A stretch of 64,000 bases of DNA from Streptomyces sp. TG1A-60 (GCF_037201975.1 NZ_CP147520.1:7762502-7826501), one strand, 5' to 3'; counted from the stretch's first letter, positions 9,244 through 18,870 are shown. Program-made: numbers and translations. Notes: generated from the letters alone by a model not told the origin.

Positions 9244-9795
9244 TCACGCGGCAGGGACACTGAGGACGCCGTCGTCGTAGTCGACGGTGATCGAACCGAA
9301 GTCGCTGAGCACATCGGAGCCGAGCAGGCCCTGGATGCCGCCGCCTCCCCTGGGCGGGCCGAGGTCGATGACCGTGACCTCGCCCGGGTCGATACGAACG
9401 TCACCGACCGCCCACCGCTCCACCCGCGCGACCGGAACCTGCCCGGTGCCCAGGATCCCGCTCACCGAACGGCGCTCGCCGGTGCGCTCCAGACCGACCC
9501 GGTCGGCGACGTCCTCATCGACGACGCTGACGGAGGCACCGGTGTCCAGGGCGAACATGAAGGGCCCCTCCCCTTCCATGTTCACCGGGACGAACGCCAG
9601 CGTCTGGCCACCCTGCTCCACGACCCTGAGCGGTACTTCGCGTTCAGTTCCCGGGGAGGTCTGCGGCGAGTCCGGGTCGTCGCGGTCGTCGTAGAGGACG
9701 CAGCCGGTGAGCAGCACCCCGGACAGGACCACCGCCCCGAACCGGCTCACCCACCGGTACCGGGCGGCGGGCACGATGCCGTCCCGCGAAGTCAT
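9244..9795 (-). CDS. Retropepsin-like aspartic protease, lipoprotein
   Basis: A 183-residue secreted lipoprotein: a signal peptide with hydrophobic FGAVVLSGVLL and lipobox LTGC, a short Asp/Pro-rich linker, then a retropepsin-like domain of about 115 residues. The catalytic signature is FMFALDTGASVSVVDE (DTGAS), followed by the second half-motif GIQGLLGSDVLSDFGSITVD. It therefore carries a single DTG, as in dimeric retropepsins and bacterial gag-asp_protease proteins. The ATG start is clear. Substrate unknown; it would act outside the membrane. Confidence 0.82.
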   Translation of the reverse strand: MTSRDGIVPAARYRWVSRFGAVVLSGVLLTGCVLYDDRDDPDSPQTSPGTEREVPLRVVEQGGQTLAFVPVNMEGEGPFMFALDTGASVSVVDEDVADRVGLERTGERRSVSGILGTGQVPVARVERWAVGDVRIDPGEVTVIDLGPPRGGGGIQGLLGSDVLSDFGSITVDYDDGVLSVPAA

Positions 9796-10134
9796 GCGAC
9801 CGGGGTGCCCGTCTCAGCACCACTCAAACCCCCGCCCGCCCGGCAGCCTCCGGGTCCGGGCGCGACGTGGGTGGTCCGCCGGCTTCCTCATCTCCGTGCT
9901 CCCGTAAACGCGCGGCCCGGCCTGTGCCTCCCACGGCCTTGGTCGACCTCCGCTGGGGTCGTACCGGCCGCCGCTACGACCCGTGCCCAAGGCCCGGCCT
10001 CCGGTTTGTCGGCCAGGCGTCAGGGATGCACGCCTCCATTCCCGGAGGCTGCTTCGGGGCGAGGGGCCTGGGTACCCGGCGGCGAGAACGCCGATGTACT
10101 CATGCGGGAGCCCCGGAAGGAAGAGGCAGGCGGT
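9796..10134. other. Divergent intergenic region
   Basis: About 340 bases between two divergently transcribed lipoprotein genes, so both promoters should lie here. No RNA gene, repeat or credible additional coding frame is seen. A GGAAGGAAGAGG tract at the right edge is the ribosome site of the plus-strand gene. Confidence 0.45.
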
Positions 10135-10587
10135 ATGTCCGGATCACCGAACATGTGGAGCCGTCGGGGCCGATCGGCGGGGGTGGTGGCCGCCGCCGTG
10201 TTGGTGGCGCTGATGACGGGGTGTTCGGAGGACGACACGCCGTCGGACGCCGCCTCCGCTGCCGCTTCGGCCGCCGAGGAGGTGCAGGAGGACCTCCGTG
10301 AGATCCGTGACGGGATCGTGGCCACCGGCGACGCCGCCATACGCGGGACCGACACCGACGACGAGGGGCACGCCGTCGCGGAGCTCGCCGTGACCAACAA
10401 CGGCGACGAGACGACCTCGTACGCGGTCCAGGTGAACTTCCACGACCCGGACGGTGATCTGGTCGACGTCGTCCTGGTGACCGTCTCCTCGGTGGCACCG
10501 GGCGAGACGGCTCAAGCGACGGCGCGCAGTCACCGCGAGCTGCCCGAGCGGACCACCGCCGAGGTGGCCACGGCCGTTCGCCACTGA
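10135..10587 (+). CDS. Small secreted lipoprotein (FxLYD-like beta domain)
   Basis: 150 residues from an ATG preceded by GGAAGGAAGAGG. The signal peptide is basic SRRGRSAG, then GVVAAAVLVALMTGC with a lipobox Cys. An alanine/glutamate-rich helix (SDAASAAASAAEEVQEDL) links it to a beta-sandwich of about 85 residues with LAVTNNGDETTSYAVQVNF and VSSVAPGETAQATA. This resembles the FxLYD family of extracellular domains with a free N...D/S pattern. Function unknown. It is divergent from the retropepsin lipoprotein gene. Confidence 0.72.
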   Translation: MSGSPNMWSRRGRSAGVVAAAVLVALMTGCSEDDTPSDAASAAASAAEEVQEDLREIRDGIVATGDAAIRGTDTDDEGHAVAELAVTNNGDETTSYAVQVNFHDPDGDLVDVVLVTVSSVAPGETAQATARSHRELPERTTAEVATAVRH

Positions 10588-10805
10588 TGCGGAGACCACC
10601 GGAGCCGACGAGGAGCACGGTCGCCCCCGGGGCCCACGGGTTCGAAGGGAACGTGCTGGAGGGTTCGGCGGCCTAGGTGGCTTGCGGCCCACTGGTGAAC
10701 ACGAGCGGTCGATGGCCCGGCATCGCGCCCGCTCGTCCTGGAGCCGCACGGGCGTCCAGGACGAAGCCATGCGGTCCTCAGGGGCGGGATGCGGTGGGCC
10801 CCCGC

Positions 10806-11072
10806 TTAGTCGAGGCCGTCGGAGTGTGTCTCGTGCGCGTGAAGGCGCTCGTGGCGGCGGCGCGCTACCGCGCTCATGACCGTGGAAAGGCCCAGGCAGA
10901 ACAGAAGTGCAAGGGCGAGGCCAGAGCAGAAGATCGCCAGGGAGTTCATGGTGGCGATGTTCTGATCGAGTATCGACACGGTGTACTCGGGTCCGCCGGC
11001 CAGGTTGTCGGCGATCACCAGGCCGGTGAATGCCCCGGTGGCCGCGAGGAGGAGCAGTCCGAGAAACAGCAT
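10806..11072 (-). CDS. Small conserved two-helix membrane protein
   Basis: An 88-residue protein starting at MLFLGLLLLAATGAF, chosen because GAGGAGA lies upstream and the long N-terminal extension is Arg-rich noncoding. There are two membrane segments (residues 1-22 and about 45-68) separated by a polar loop (NLAGGPEYTVSILDQN) and a basic/His-rich cytoplasmic tail. Streptomyces genomes often encode such proteins near stress genes; no function is assigned. Confidence 0.65.
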   Translation of the reverse strand: MLFLGLLLLAATGAFTGLVIADNLAGGPEYTVSILDQNIATMNSLAIFCSGLALALLFCLGLSTVMSAVARRRHERLHAHETHSDGLD

Positions 11073-11504
11073 CAGGGTTATCTCCTCGAATGCGTCGTTC
11101 TGCTGATACGGACCAGTATGGGCGACTATGAACCCGCGAGCATGTGGGAGCCAAGGCGGCGATGTCTCGCGGGGTCTGTGCCGGTCGGCGCCCGAGCGCC
11201 ACGGGACCCGTCGGCGCGTGAAGTGGCGGCGGCTTGAGGGCACCACACACGTCGTCGTGCTCGCGCGGACGAGGAGCTCGGTCAGACGCCGACGGAGTTC
11301 GTCCCGGGCTCACGCGCGTCCACGGTGCGCAGACCACCGCCGTGGGGGCGTTCGCGGGAACGAGCGGCTGAGCGGTTGCAGCGCCTCCTCCGTGGTCCAT
11401 TCCTGGTCACGGACGGCCAGATCCCGGACGTGGTGGGCATCGACGATCCGCATCGGGTCACAACTCCCGGACGACGGGCAGGGGGGCGCACTGGGGGAGG
11501 AGCC
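11073..11504. other. Degenerate stretch without an intact gene
   Basis: About 430 bases with no intact gene. On the minus strand, a piece near 11300-11460 (DAHHVRDLAVRDQEWTTEEA) looks as if it was once coding, but no family could be recognised and the frame is not sustained. Confidence 0.35.
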
Positions 11505-11985
11505 CGTTGCTGCGCAGGGCGCGCCAGAGCCCGGCGGGTACGGGGTGGTGGATCATGCGGGCCGCGTCGTTGACTGCCGGCGAGTGGTATCTCGACAACG
11601 GCACCCTGTATTACAAGCCGCGTTCGGGACAGGACATGACGACCGCGGACGTCGAGGTCCCGAAGCTGCAGTCACTCATCAGCGTCGGGGCACCTACTCC
11701 TCCCCCGCCAGCCACATCGCCTTCTCCGGGCTGCAGTTCTCGGGCACCAGCTGGCTCGGCCCCAACAGTCACGGCTACACCAACCAGCAGACCGGCGCGT
11801 ACATCTCCGGCCCCTGGGAGCGCCCCTCGGACGCGCTGACCTCATGCCAGGCCGGCTGCCGGCTCTTCGATGCGACCCGCCCCCACTGGCACCAGATGCC
11901 CGCCGCCGTCCAGGTCTCGGCCGCCGACCGCATCACCTTCACCGGCAACCGGGGCCCCGGGTCCTTCGCACACATCCCACGAACC
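11505..11985 (+). pseudogene. Right-handed parallel beta-helix protein, internal fragment
   Basis: Two adjacent frames together give a stretch typical of secreted beta-helix proteins. LTAGEWYLDNGTLYYKPRSG and DVEVPKLQSLISVG come first; after a frame change near 11690, GTYSSPASHIAFSGLQFSGT and AAVQVSAADRITFTGNR follow. Signal peptide and the later coils are absent. The fragment ends where the antisense of a Crp-type gene begins (about 11985), so it is a deletion remnant. Such proteins commonly act on plant polysaccharides, fitting the nearby rhamnogalacturonan lyase. Confidence 0.6.
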
Positions 11986-11989
11986 GCCG

Positions 11990-12288
11990 CCGGCGTCGAA
12001 CTCGTAGGCACGCACCGGCCCGGCGGCCTCGGCTCCCAGGTGCCAGTGATGGGGAGGGACCAGCGAGGACCAGCTCAGCAGTCTTCCGGCGCCAAGGGTC
12101 TCGATGACCGCCGCGCGACGGCCGGGCACATGAAGGTCGGGAGCGACCGCGCCCGTGCGGATGGTCCAGAAGTGGTCGGCCTTGCCGCCCTCGTCGAAGA
12201 TGCGCTCGCCCGTGGCGAACGACACCTCACGAGCGAGCGATATGAGCTGCTCGCGATGCTCCTCGGTCACGGCGCCGAGAACGCCCAT
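11990..12288 (-). pseudogene. Cyclic nucleotide-binding (Crp-type) protein, N-terminal fragment
   Basis: The minus strand encodes the first 100 residues of a Crp-like cNMP-binding domain. It has MGVLGAVTEEHREQLISLA, then FATGERIFDEGGKADHFW, RTGAVAPDLHVPGRRAAV, ETLGAGRLLSWSSLVPPH and RAYEFDA. The remaining half of the beta-barrel and any effector domain are gone, because the frame runs into the antisense of the beta-helix fragment. A GTG nine bases upstream could also be the original start. Confidence 0.65.
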
Positions 12289-12557
12289 CCTCACAACCAC
12301 AGTGGCCGTCCCTTCTCCGTGATCCCGAAGCGGAGCGGGCTTCTGTCCGGTCACCGGCGTCTCAGCACGCGGCCGATGCGCAGGCCATGGCTGCGGCGTG
12401 GTGGCCGCATGACTCCACGATCGCCGCAAACCGGCGGGGCGCAATCCGGCCCGAGGCCCGCCGAGCGTCCATCCGCGTGTCGCGGCGGGCCCGGCGTGGT
12501 GCGACGGTATTCACAGGAGGTTCTCGCGGCGGCCGGGCAGAGAGGCGTTTGGTGATC

Positions 12558-12889
12558 ATGGAGCTCCCGCTGGTGGTGGGTCTCGGCGGGTTGGATTCCA
12601 GCCTGCGGGCCGTGGACCGGGTGGCGGACGAGGCGACACGCGACGGGCTGCCGTCGCGGGTCGTCCACGCCTCCTTGCGGGAGGGGGAGAAGGGGGAGAA
12701 GGGGAGTCCGCCCTGCTCGACGAAGGACCGGCCCGCAAGGTACTTCTGCGCCGCTCGGCCGCCGCCGACCTCGTGACCGTCGGCGCACGGCGCAGGCAGG
12801 GCTGTTCCGGGCTCCAGCTCGGCCGAGTGGCCCACACTCTGTTGCACCACGCGCCCTGTTCAATGGCGATCGTCCCGCAGCGGGGGTGA
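12558..12889 (+). pseudogene. Universal stress protein with internal deletion
   Basis: The N-terminus of a USP domain (MELPLVVGLGGLDSSLRAVD, then ADEATRDGLPSRVVHASL) is followed within about 100 bases by its C-terminal end in another frame (ADLVTVGARRRQGCSGLQLG, then VAHTLLHHAPCSMAIVPQRG). The region between, about a full domain in two-domain Streptomyces USPs, is missing. The locus therefore cannot encode a functional ATP-binding USP. It sits just upstream of the HAD/GH65 operon. Confidence 0.7.
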
Positions 12890-12951
12890 TCGACTGTCCG
12901 AACGGGCGTGGTCAACACCGACCTGTCGACTCGCTTGCACGGGGAGTGCTC

Positions 12952-13710
12952 ATGACTGTGCGGTCCCGCGACACGCTTGCGCCCGTGCTGCGGGACGTGC
13001 GGGCTGTCGTCTTCGACACCGACGGAGTGATCACCGACTCGGCGCGCGTGCACGCCGCCGCCTGGAAGACAGCCTTCGACGCCTTCCTGCGCGAACATCC
13101 GCCCGCAGACCCCGGGCGGCGCCGCCCGTTCGACACGCGGGACGACTACCTGCGGTACGTGGACGGCAGGTCCCGTCCGGACGGGGCCGCCGCCTTCCTC
13201 TCCTCGCGCGGCTTCGATCCGTCGGCCGAGACGGTGCGGGCCGTCGCCGCGGACAAGGAGCGGCTGTTCACCGAGCGGCTGCGCCAGCACGGTGTCGATG
13301 CGTATCCGGGGACGGTACGGCTGGTGCACGTCCTGCGCCGGGCAGGAGTGCCCCTGGCCGCGGCCTCCGCGTCCCGTCACGCCGGTGAGCTCCTCACGCG
13401 GGCGGGGGTCCGGGTCCTCTTCCAGGTGCTCGTCGACGGTGGGGAGGCGGCCCGACTGGCGTTGCCGGGCAAGCCACGGCCCGACCTTTTCCTGGAAGCC
13501 GTCCGACGGCTCGGTGTCCGGGCCGAGGGCGCCGCCGTCGTCGAGGACGCGCTGGCGGGTGTCGAGGCGGGCCGCAGCGGAGGATTCGCCCTCGTCGTCG
13601 GAGTGGACCGCACCGGCGGTCCGGACACCGGGGACGCACTGCGTCGGCACGGCGCCGACATCGTCGTACGGGACCTCGGTGAACTGGTCGGGGGAGGAGC
13701 GCCGAAGTGA
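12952..13710 (+). CDS. HAD hydrolase, beta-phosphoglucomutase family
   Basis: 252 residues from an ATG preceded by GGGGAG. HAD motif I is AVVFDTDGVITDS (nucleophile D22, acid/base D24). The cap domain spans about 35-110, motif II is AAASASRH, motif III lies at PGKPRPDLFLEAV and motif IV at VVEDALAGVEAG. The arrangement matches beta-phosphoglucomutase-type enzymes. Its TGA overlaps the GTG start of the GH65 gene, so the two are translationally coupled. A GH65 phosphorylase releases beta-glucose-1-phosphate, which this enzyme would convert to glucose-6-phosphate. Confidence 0.88.
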   Translation: MTVRSRDTLAPVLRDVRAVVFDTDGVITDSARVHAAAWKTAFDAFLREHPPADPGRRRPFDTRDDYLRYVDGRSRPDGAAAFLSSRGFDPSAETVRAVAADKERLFTERLRQHGVDAYPGTVRLVHVLRRAGVPLAAASASRHAGELLTRAGVRVLFQVLVDGGEAARLALPGKPRPDLFLEAVRRLGVRAEGAAVVEDALAGVEAGRSGGFALVVGVDRTGGPDTGDALRRHGADIVVRDLGELVGGGAPK

Positions 13711-16076
13711 CGGGCTGGACGTGGGAGTACGAGGGCTACGAACCCGCGGACGAGCGGCTGAGGGAGTCGCTGTGCACGCTGGGCAACGGCTACTTCGCCA
13801 CACGTGGGGCGCTGCCGGAGTGCGCCGCCGACGACGTGCACTATCCGGGCACCTATGCGGCCGGCTGCTACAACCGGCTCAGCACGGACATCGCGGGGCA
13901 CCGGGTGGAGAACGAGGACATGGTCAACCTCCCGAACTGGCTGCCGCTGCGGTTCCGTCTCCCTGGGCAGCCGTGGCTCACACCGGACACGGCGACCGTG
14001 CTCGACCACCGCCAGGTGCTGCACTTGGCCTCAGGGACGCTGGAGCGCCGGACGAGGTACGCGCTCGGTGAGGACCGGGTGCTGTCCGTGCGTCAGCAGC
14101 GTCTCGTGGACATGGCCGACCCCCACCTGGCGGCCCTGCGCACCGAGTTCACCGCCGAGGGGTTCTCCGGCGAGGTCGACATCGAGGCCATGCTCGACGG
14201 CGGCGTGACCAACGCAGGCGTTCCGCGCTACCGCGACCTGGACGGCCGTCATCTGACCCATGTGCACACCGGCTCCACCGTCGCGGACACGGTGTGGCTG
14301 CGCTGCCGCACCCGGACCTCCGACATCCGCATCGGCATGGCGGCCAGGCTGACCTGCGACGCACCGGTCACCGCTTGGCACGAGGCACCGCGCGCCGGCC
14401 AGCGGGTGCGCCTGCGGCTGCTTCCCGGCCGCACTGCCGCCGTCGACAAGACCGTGGCCCTGCACACCTCACACGACCCCGCGATCAGCGACCCGCTGGA
14501 CGCCGCGATCGACAGGGTGGGCACCGCGCTGGCGTTCGACGAGCTGCTCGACACGCATCTGACGGCCTGGGACCAGCTGTGGCGGCGGGCCGAGCTGGAC
14601 GTCGCCGGGGAGGCGGGCGACATCCTGCGGCTGCACCTGTTCCACGTCCTGCAGACCCTCTCCCCGCACACCGCGGACCTCGACGTCGGTGTTCCGGCCC
14701 GGGGGCTGCACGGTGAGGCGTATCGCGGCCACGTCTTCTGGGACGAACTGTTCGTGCTTCCCTACCTCGACCTGCACTTTCCGGAGGTGTCCCGCGCCCT
14801 GCTCCGCTATCGCCACCGCCGCCTGGACCAGGCCCGCGCCGCCGCCCGCGCCGTGGGCCGGCGCGGCGCGCTCTACCCGTGGCAGAGCGGCAGCGACGGT
14901 CGCGAGGAGTCGCAGCGACTGCACCTCAACCCCCGCTCGGGGCGCTGGCTGCCCGACCACTCGCGGCTCCAGAGGCATGTCGGCTCGGCGGTCGCGTACA
15001 ACGTGTGGCGGTACTGCGAGGCCAGCGGTGACGCCGAGTTCCTGCACACCGAGGGCGCGGAGATGCTGCTGGAGATCGCCCGCTTCTGGGCCGACTCGGC
15101 AGTCTGGGACGAGGGACTGGGCCGGCACCGCATCCGGGGTGTGATGGGCCCCGACGAGTACCACGACGCCTATCCCGGCGCGCGGGAACCCGGGCTGGAC
15201 GACAACGCGTACACCAACGTCACCGCCGCCTGGGTGCTCACCCGCACCCTGGACGTGCTGCGGTCCCTGCCGGAGCCCCGCCGACGCGAACTCGCCGAGC
15301 GCACCGGCCTGGACGACGGTGAAAGCGAACAGTGGGAGGACGTCTCGCGCACCCTCCACGTGCCCTTCCACGACGGTGTCATCAGCCAGTTCGAAGGCTA
15401 CGCCGACCTCGCCGAACTCGACTGGGACGGCTACCGGAAGCGGTACGGCGACATCCGGCGCCTGGATCGGATCCTGGAGGCGGAGGGCGACACCGTCAAC
15501 CGCTACCGGGCGTCCAAGCAGGCCGACGTCCTGATGCTCGGTTACCTCTTCTCACCGACCGAACTGGCCTCCCTCTTAGGCCGGTTGGGCCACCGGCTCG
15601 ACGACGACATCTGGCGGCGCACCGTCGACCACTACCTCCACCGCACCAGTCACGGCTCCACCCTCAGCGGCCTGGTCCACGGCTGGGTGCTGGCCCGGGC
15701 CCGGCGCACCGAGGCGTGGTCCTACATGCAGGAAGCCCTGCGCGGCGACATCGCCGATCTGCAGGGCGGCACCACGGGCGAAGGCATCCACCTGGGTGCC
15801 ATGGCGGGCACCCTCGACCTCGTCCAGCGCGGGCTGACCGGACTGGAGACCCGCGCCGGGGCGCTGTGGCTCGATCCCGTACCACTGCCGGAACTGTCGG
15901 CCTACGGCTTCTCCCTGCGCTACCAGGGCCACTGGGGCGTCCGGCTGCGCCTGGAGCACGGGCGGCTGGAGATCGCGGTGCCGGCGTCCGACCGGCCTCC
16001 CATCGATGTCCGGCTGCCCGATCACAGTGTCTGTCTCCGGCCGGGGGAGCGGAGCCGCCTGGCCCTCCCGGACTGA
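13707..16076 (+). CDS. GH65 glycoside phosphorylase (maltose/trehalose/kojibiose phosphorylase type)
   Basis: 789 residues, the normal GH65 length. The N-terminal beta-sandwich domain begins ESLCTLGNGYFATRGALPE. The (alpha/alpha)6 barrel contains GHVFWDELFVLPYLDL, YPWQSGSDGREE and the catalytic general acid Glu in RGVMGPDEYHD (E484). The KQADVLMLGYLF and HGSTLSGLVHGWV stretches belong to the phosphate/substrate site. It starts at a GTG overlapping the HAD stop codon, with GGGGAGGAG as ribosome site. It phosphorolyses an alpha-glucoside disaccharide to beta-glucose-1-phosphate; which disaccharide cannot be decided from sequence. Confidence 0.9.
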   Translation: MTGWTWEYEGYEPADERLRESLCTLGNGYFATRGALPECAADDVHYPGTYAAGCYNRLSTDIAGHRVENEDMVNLPNWLPLRFRLPGQPWLTPDTATVLDHRQVLHLASGTLERRTRYALGEDRVLSVRQQRLVDMADPHLAALRTEFTAEGFSGEVDIEAMLDGGVTNAGVPRYRDLDGRHLTHVHTGSTVADTVWLRCRTRTSDIRIGMAARLTCDAPVTAWHEAPRAGQRVRLRLLPGRTAAVDKTVALHTSHDPAISDPLDAAIDRVGTALAFDELLDTHLTAWDQLWRRAELDVAGEAGDILRLHLFHVLQTLSPHTADLDVGVPARGLHGEAYRGHVFWDELFVLPYLDLHFPEVSRALLRYRHRRLDQARAAARAVGRRGALYPWQSGSDGREESQRLHLNPRSGRWLPDHSRLQRHVGSAVAYNVWRYCEASGDAEFLHTEGAEMLLEIARFWADSAVWDEGLGRHRIRGVMGPDEYHDAYPGAREPGLDDNAYTNVTAAWVLTRTLDVLRSLPEPRRRELAERTGLDDGESEQWEDVSRTLHVPFHDGVISQFEGYADLAELDWDGYRKRYGDIRRLDRILEAEGDTVNRYRASKQADVLMLGYLFSPTELASLLGRLGHRLDDDIWRRTVDHYLHRTSHGSTLSGLVHGWVLARARRTEAWSYMQEALRGDIADLQGGTTGEGIHLGAMAGTLDLVQRGLTGLETRAGALWLDPVPLPELSAYGFSLRYQGHWGVRLRLEHGRLEIAVPASDRPPIDVRLPDHSVCLRPGERSRLALPD

Positions 16077-16473
16077 CATCCGCGGGCGACCCGCGCGCGT
16101 AGGGGCCGGATGGTCCTCGGCGGGCCCCGGTGTCCTGAACTGCCGTCCCCGTCAGGGCGAGGGAGAACCCGCGCATGCCGCTCAGCGGTCGCTGGGGCGG
16201 CGTGCGCTGCGGTAGACGGAGGACCGTGTCCGTGCGGCCGTTCATGGTGTGTGGCCGCGTGCCGAGCTGCTGGTGCCGGGCTCGCGTGGGCTGAGAGGTT
16301 CACCGGGTCCTTGGTGGGCCGGGTCGCCCTCGGGTGGCGGCGAGGACCACGCGTCCCGTCGTCCTCGTGCGGGCGGGGCAGGAGGCCGGGGGCGAGCACG
16401 TCCCCGCGGCTGGCGGCAGTGCTTTCCCCGTACCGGGTACCGGGATGTGGTGCTCGGCCTCGGTGCCTGAGGT
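16077..16473. other. Intergenic stretch after the GH65 gene
   Basis: About 400 bases with no intact gene. A short GC-rich inverted repeat (CGCGGG-CGA-CCCGCG at 16081-16095) directly follows the GH65 stop codon and may act as a weak terminator. The remainder shows only GC-artefact frames. Confidence 0.4.
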
Positions 16474-16610
16474 GTGGCGAGAGCGCTGGTGCGGGCCGCG
16501 TCCTCGGCGAGCCTCCTCGTCGTCCCACGACCGGCCGCGCGGACCGGTCCCGTCGCCCACACACTGATCCACCACGTGACCTGGCCGGTCGCGCTGGTCC
16601 GCACGACTGA
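16474..16610 (+). pseudogene. Universal stress protein, C-terminal remnant
   Basis: Only the last 45 residues of a USP domain are recognisable: ARALVRAASSASLLVVPRPA followed by GPVAHTLIHHVTWPVALV and a stop. The ATP-loop Gly-rich motif (normally VVGRRG) is degraded, and nothing upstream on this strand extends the domain. It is a second USP ruin within 4 kb. Confidence 0.5.
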
Positions 16611-16764
16611 CAACAGCCCGTCGCGGGCCCTCGGCGCGGAGGTGGACTGGCACCTCCCACCTCTTGTGCCGAGCGACCGGTACCGGGTTCGGAAGGCTGC
16701 TGGGCACAAGCTCCACAGGCCGTCAGGTACGCGCGACGGGGAAGGGGCGGACGGTGTCCCGCTG

Positions 16765-18663
16765 TCACCGCGTGGCGGCGGTACCGCCTCCCGCGTAGGT
16801 GATGTTCGGCCGGGGTGGGTGCGCCATGCCGGATCCGAGGAAGTAGTCGACGTGGTGGGACTGCATGTACCCCTTGAACGTCATGGCGTTCCGGTAGGCG
16901 GGGTTGTGGGCGAGTGTGTACAGGCGGGTGCTCGTCGGCTGGTTCGTGGTGAAGATGATCAACTCGCTGTAGGAGGCGTTGGTGTAGACGGCCTCCTCGC
17001 GCCAGTCGCCGAGGATGTCACCGACGAGGGTGGGCCCTCCCTGGGCGGCCGTGACCGCGCCGTGGTTCCAGGTGCTGACCAGCCGGGGCAGGCTGTTGGT
17101 CGGCCTCGGGTTCTGTGGGTCCCACTTCTCGATCTTGCCGTCGTTGAGCAGTTCCATGGTGAGGTCGCCGTCCCACCACAGGCCGAGTTGCGGCCACGGG
17201 CGCAGTGAGGTGTTCGGTTCGGTGAGCCTGTTGCCGGGAGCGTTGTACAGACCCGAGAAGGACCAGACCTCCATGCCGGGGAAGCGCGGGTCGACGTCGC
17301 CCGCCATGCCGCGTCCGACGTCGGCGGGGCCGCCGTTGTGCTTCCAGATGACGGAGCCGTTCGCGGCGTCGTAGTAGTACTCCAACAGCCCGCTTGAGTT
17401 GTCCTGTTGCACACCGTAGCCCTCCAGGCCCGGACGGCTGGGGTCCATGTCGGCGATGTGGAAGCGGTCGCCGTGGATGATGCCCTGGGGAGCCATCGAG
17501 TAGCGCAGGGAGCCGTTGCCGTTGAGTACGAATCCGATCTCGGCGACCTCGTCCGTTCCGTCACCGTTGACGTCGATGGCACGGGTGTTGTGTCCGTCGG
17601 GCGCGTTCTGGCTGCCGCGCAGCCACGTCCACTCATGCCTCAGCGCACTGCCGGTGAAACTCCAGGCGGCCATCATCAGGTTGAAGGCCCCGTCGGCGCG
17701 CCGGTTCTTCATGTAGGCGACCAGGCTCGGCGTGGTGCCGTTGAGGTACGCCACTCCGAGACGCGCGCCCACCGGACCGTCGCCCAGGTAAGTGGTCGGC
17801 ACCGCGGACCAGTTGCGGAGCGCTCCGGTCCGGCCGTCGAGGACGGCCATGAACTGGCGTGCGTCGTCCGCGTGTGTCCAGGTCGTTCCGTCGCCGAACC
17901 TGACGCCGTCGGCGATCTTCAGGGCGACCTCCGCGCGGCCGTCGCTGTCGAAGTCGTAGACCGTGACGCCGTCCCAGTGGCCCACGTCGATCGCGGACGA
18001 ACCCGGTTCGATGTTGTTCTGGTTCTGGCTGTTCGGCCCCATGTCGACCTCCCAGAGGAACCGCCCGTGGCTGCTGTACGCCTCGAGCTTCTGGGGAGAG
18101 GTCTGCCGGTCCAGTACGTAGTCGTACTCGCCGTCGCCGTCGAGGTCGCCGACCCAGACGAACTTGACCGGACCGCCGGGACGCAACGGCACGCGGACCA
18201 CCGGCTCGGTGGCGTGGTTCGCCGTCAGCGTGAAGGCACCGCTGTGTGCCTGCTCCTGTCCGCCCACGACCGCGGCCACGCGATAGCTGTTGGATCGCGT
18301 CAGGTCGGCCGTGGAGTCCACGTAGGTGGTCCCGCCTGTCAGGGGGCTCGCGGTGAGCTTCACGTACGCGCCGCCGCCGGTGGAGCGGTACACGTGGAAA
18401 CCGATGCCCGCCGGGTCGAGCCCCAGCAGCCGCCACGAGACCAGGACCTGGGTGGTGGTGGAACGCACTGCCACGACCCCGCGCCCGAGGTTCTCCATCA
18501 CCCGCGCGGCCCGGATGCTCGCGTCGCCGCCCGCTGCTGCGCTCGCGCCGGGCGCGGTGGGGCTCGCCGGGTCGGCGGTCGCCGACACGGCGCAGAAGGC
18601 CAGGACCGCCGAGACGGTGAGGGGAACCCGACGGACAGACCAAGGCCGAACTTTCATGGGCAT
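16765..18663 (-). CDS. Secreted rhamnogalacturonan lyase, PL11 family
   Basis: 632 residues with a Sec signal peptide (basic MKVRPWSVRR, then VPLTVSAVLAFCAVSATA). An N-terminal fibronectin-like region (about 75-150) precedes the eight-bladed PL11 propeller. Repeated Ca-binding motifs such as GDLDGDGEYDYVLDR, DFDSDGRAEVALK, DVNGDGTDEVAE and GDILGDWREEAVY are visible, and LGSGMAHPPRPNITY is the family C-terminus. Size and layout match YesW-type endo-lyases that cut the rhamnose-galacturonate backbone of pectin. The start ATG follows AGGAGG-TTGTC. Palindromic LacI-type operator sites lie 150-220 bases upstream, suggesting sugar-inducible control. Confidence 0.9.
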   Translation of the reverse strand: MPMKVRPWSVRRVPLTVSAVLAFCAVSATADPASPTAPGASAAAGGDASIRAARVMENLGRGVVAVRSTTTQVLVSWRLLGLDPAGIGFHVYRSTGGGAYVKLTASPLTGGTTYVDSTADLTRSNSYRVAAVVGGQEQAHSGAFTLTANHATEPVVRVPLRPGGPVKFVWVGDLDGDGEYDYVLDRQTSPQKLEAYSSHGRFLWEVDMGPNSQNQNNIEPGSSAIDVGHWDGVTVYDFDSDGRAEVALKIADGVRFGDGTTWTHADDARQFMAVLDGRTGALRNWSAVPTTYLGDGPVGARLGVAYLNGTTPSLVAYMKNRRADGAFNLMMAAWSFTGSALRHEWTWLRGSQNAPDGHNTRAIDVNGDGTDEVAEIGFVLNGNGSLRYSMAPQGIIHGDRFHIADMDPSRPGLEGYGVQQDNSSGLLEYYYDAANGSVIWKHNGGPADVGRGMAGDVDPRFPGMEVWSFSGLYNAPGNRLTEPNTSLRPWPQLGLWWDGDLTMELLNDGKIEKWDPQNPRPTNSLPRLVSTWNHGAVTAAQGGPTLVGDILGDWREEAVYTNASYSELIIFTTNQPTSTRLYTLAHNPAYRNAMTFKGYMQSHHVDYFLGSGMAHPPRPNITYAGGGTAATR

Positions 18664-18810
18664 GACAACCTCCTGAATGCTCCCGATTGCTGTGCGGGGC
18701 GCGTGGACCGGGTGACCGCCCTCGGCTCGGGCCGGAAACCCTGGAGAGTTGAACCGCTTACACGCTTGCGATGGAAGCAGTGTGATGACTGTGCGTCAAG
18801 GTACCTGGAG

Positions 18811-18827
18811 CTGCAAAATCCTTGCAG
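18811..18827. promoter_or_regulatory. Inverted repeat CTGCAA-N5-TTGCAG upstream of the PL11 gene
   Basis: A perfect 6-bp inverted repeat separated by five bases lies about 150 bases upstream of the lyase start. The half-site resembles the CTTGCAG repeats bound by MalR-type LacI regulators in Streptomyces. Probably an operator; inference from sequence only. Confidence 0.5.
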
Positions 18828-18870
18828 TTCAACGGAGTTGACGTGTCTGATCGTATGCGCGAGCCTCGGT

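Noticed and set aside
11128..12555. 475-codon plus-strand frame
   Set aside because: Only its middle part resembles a beta-helix protein; the right half is antisense of a Crp fragment, so it is a chance fusion and not one gene.
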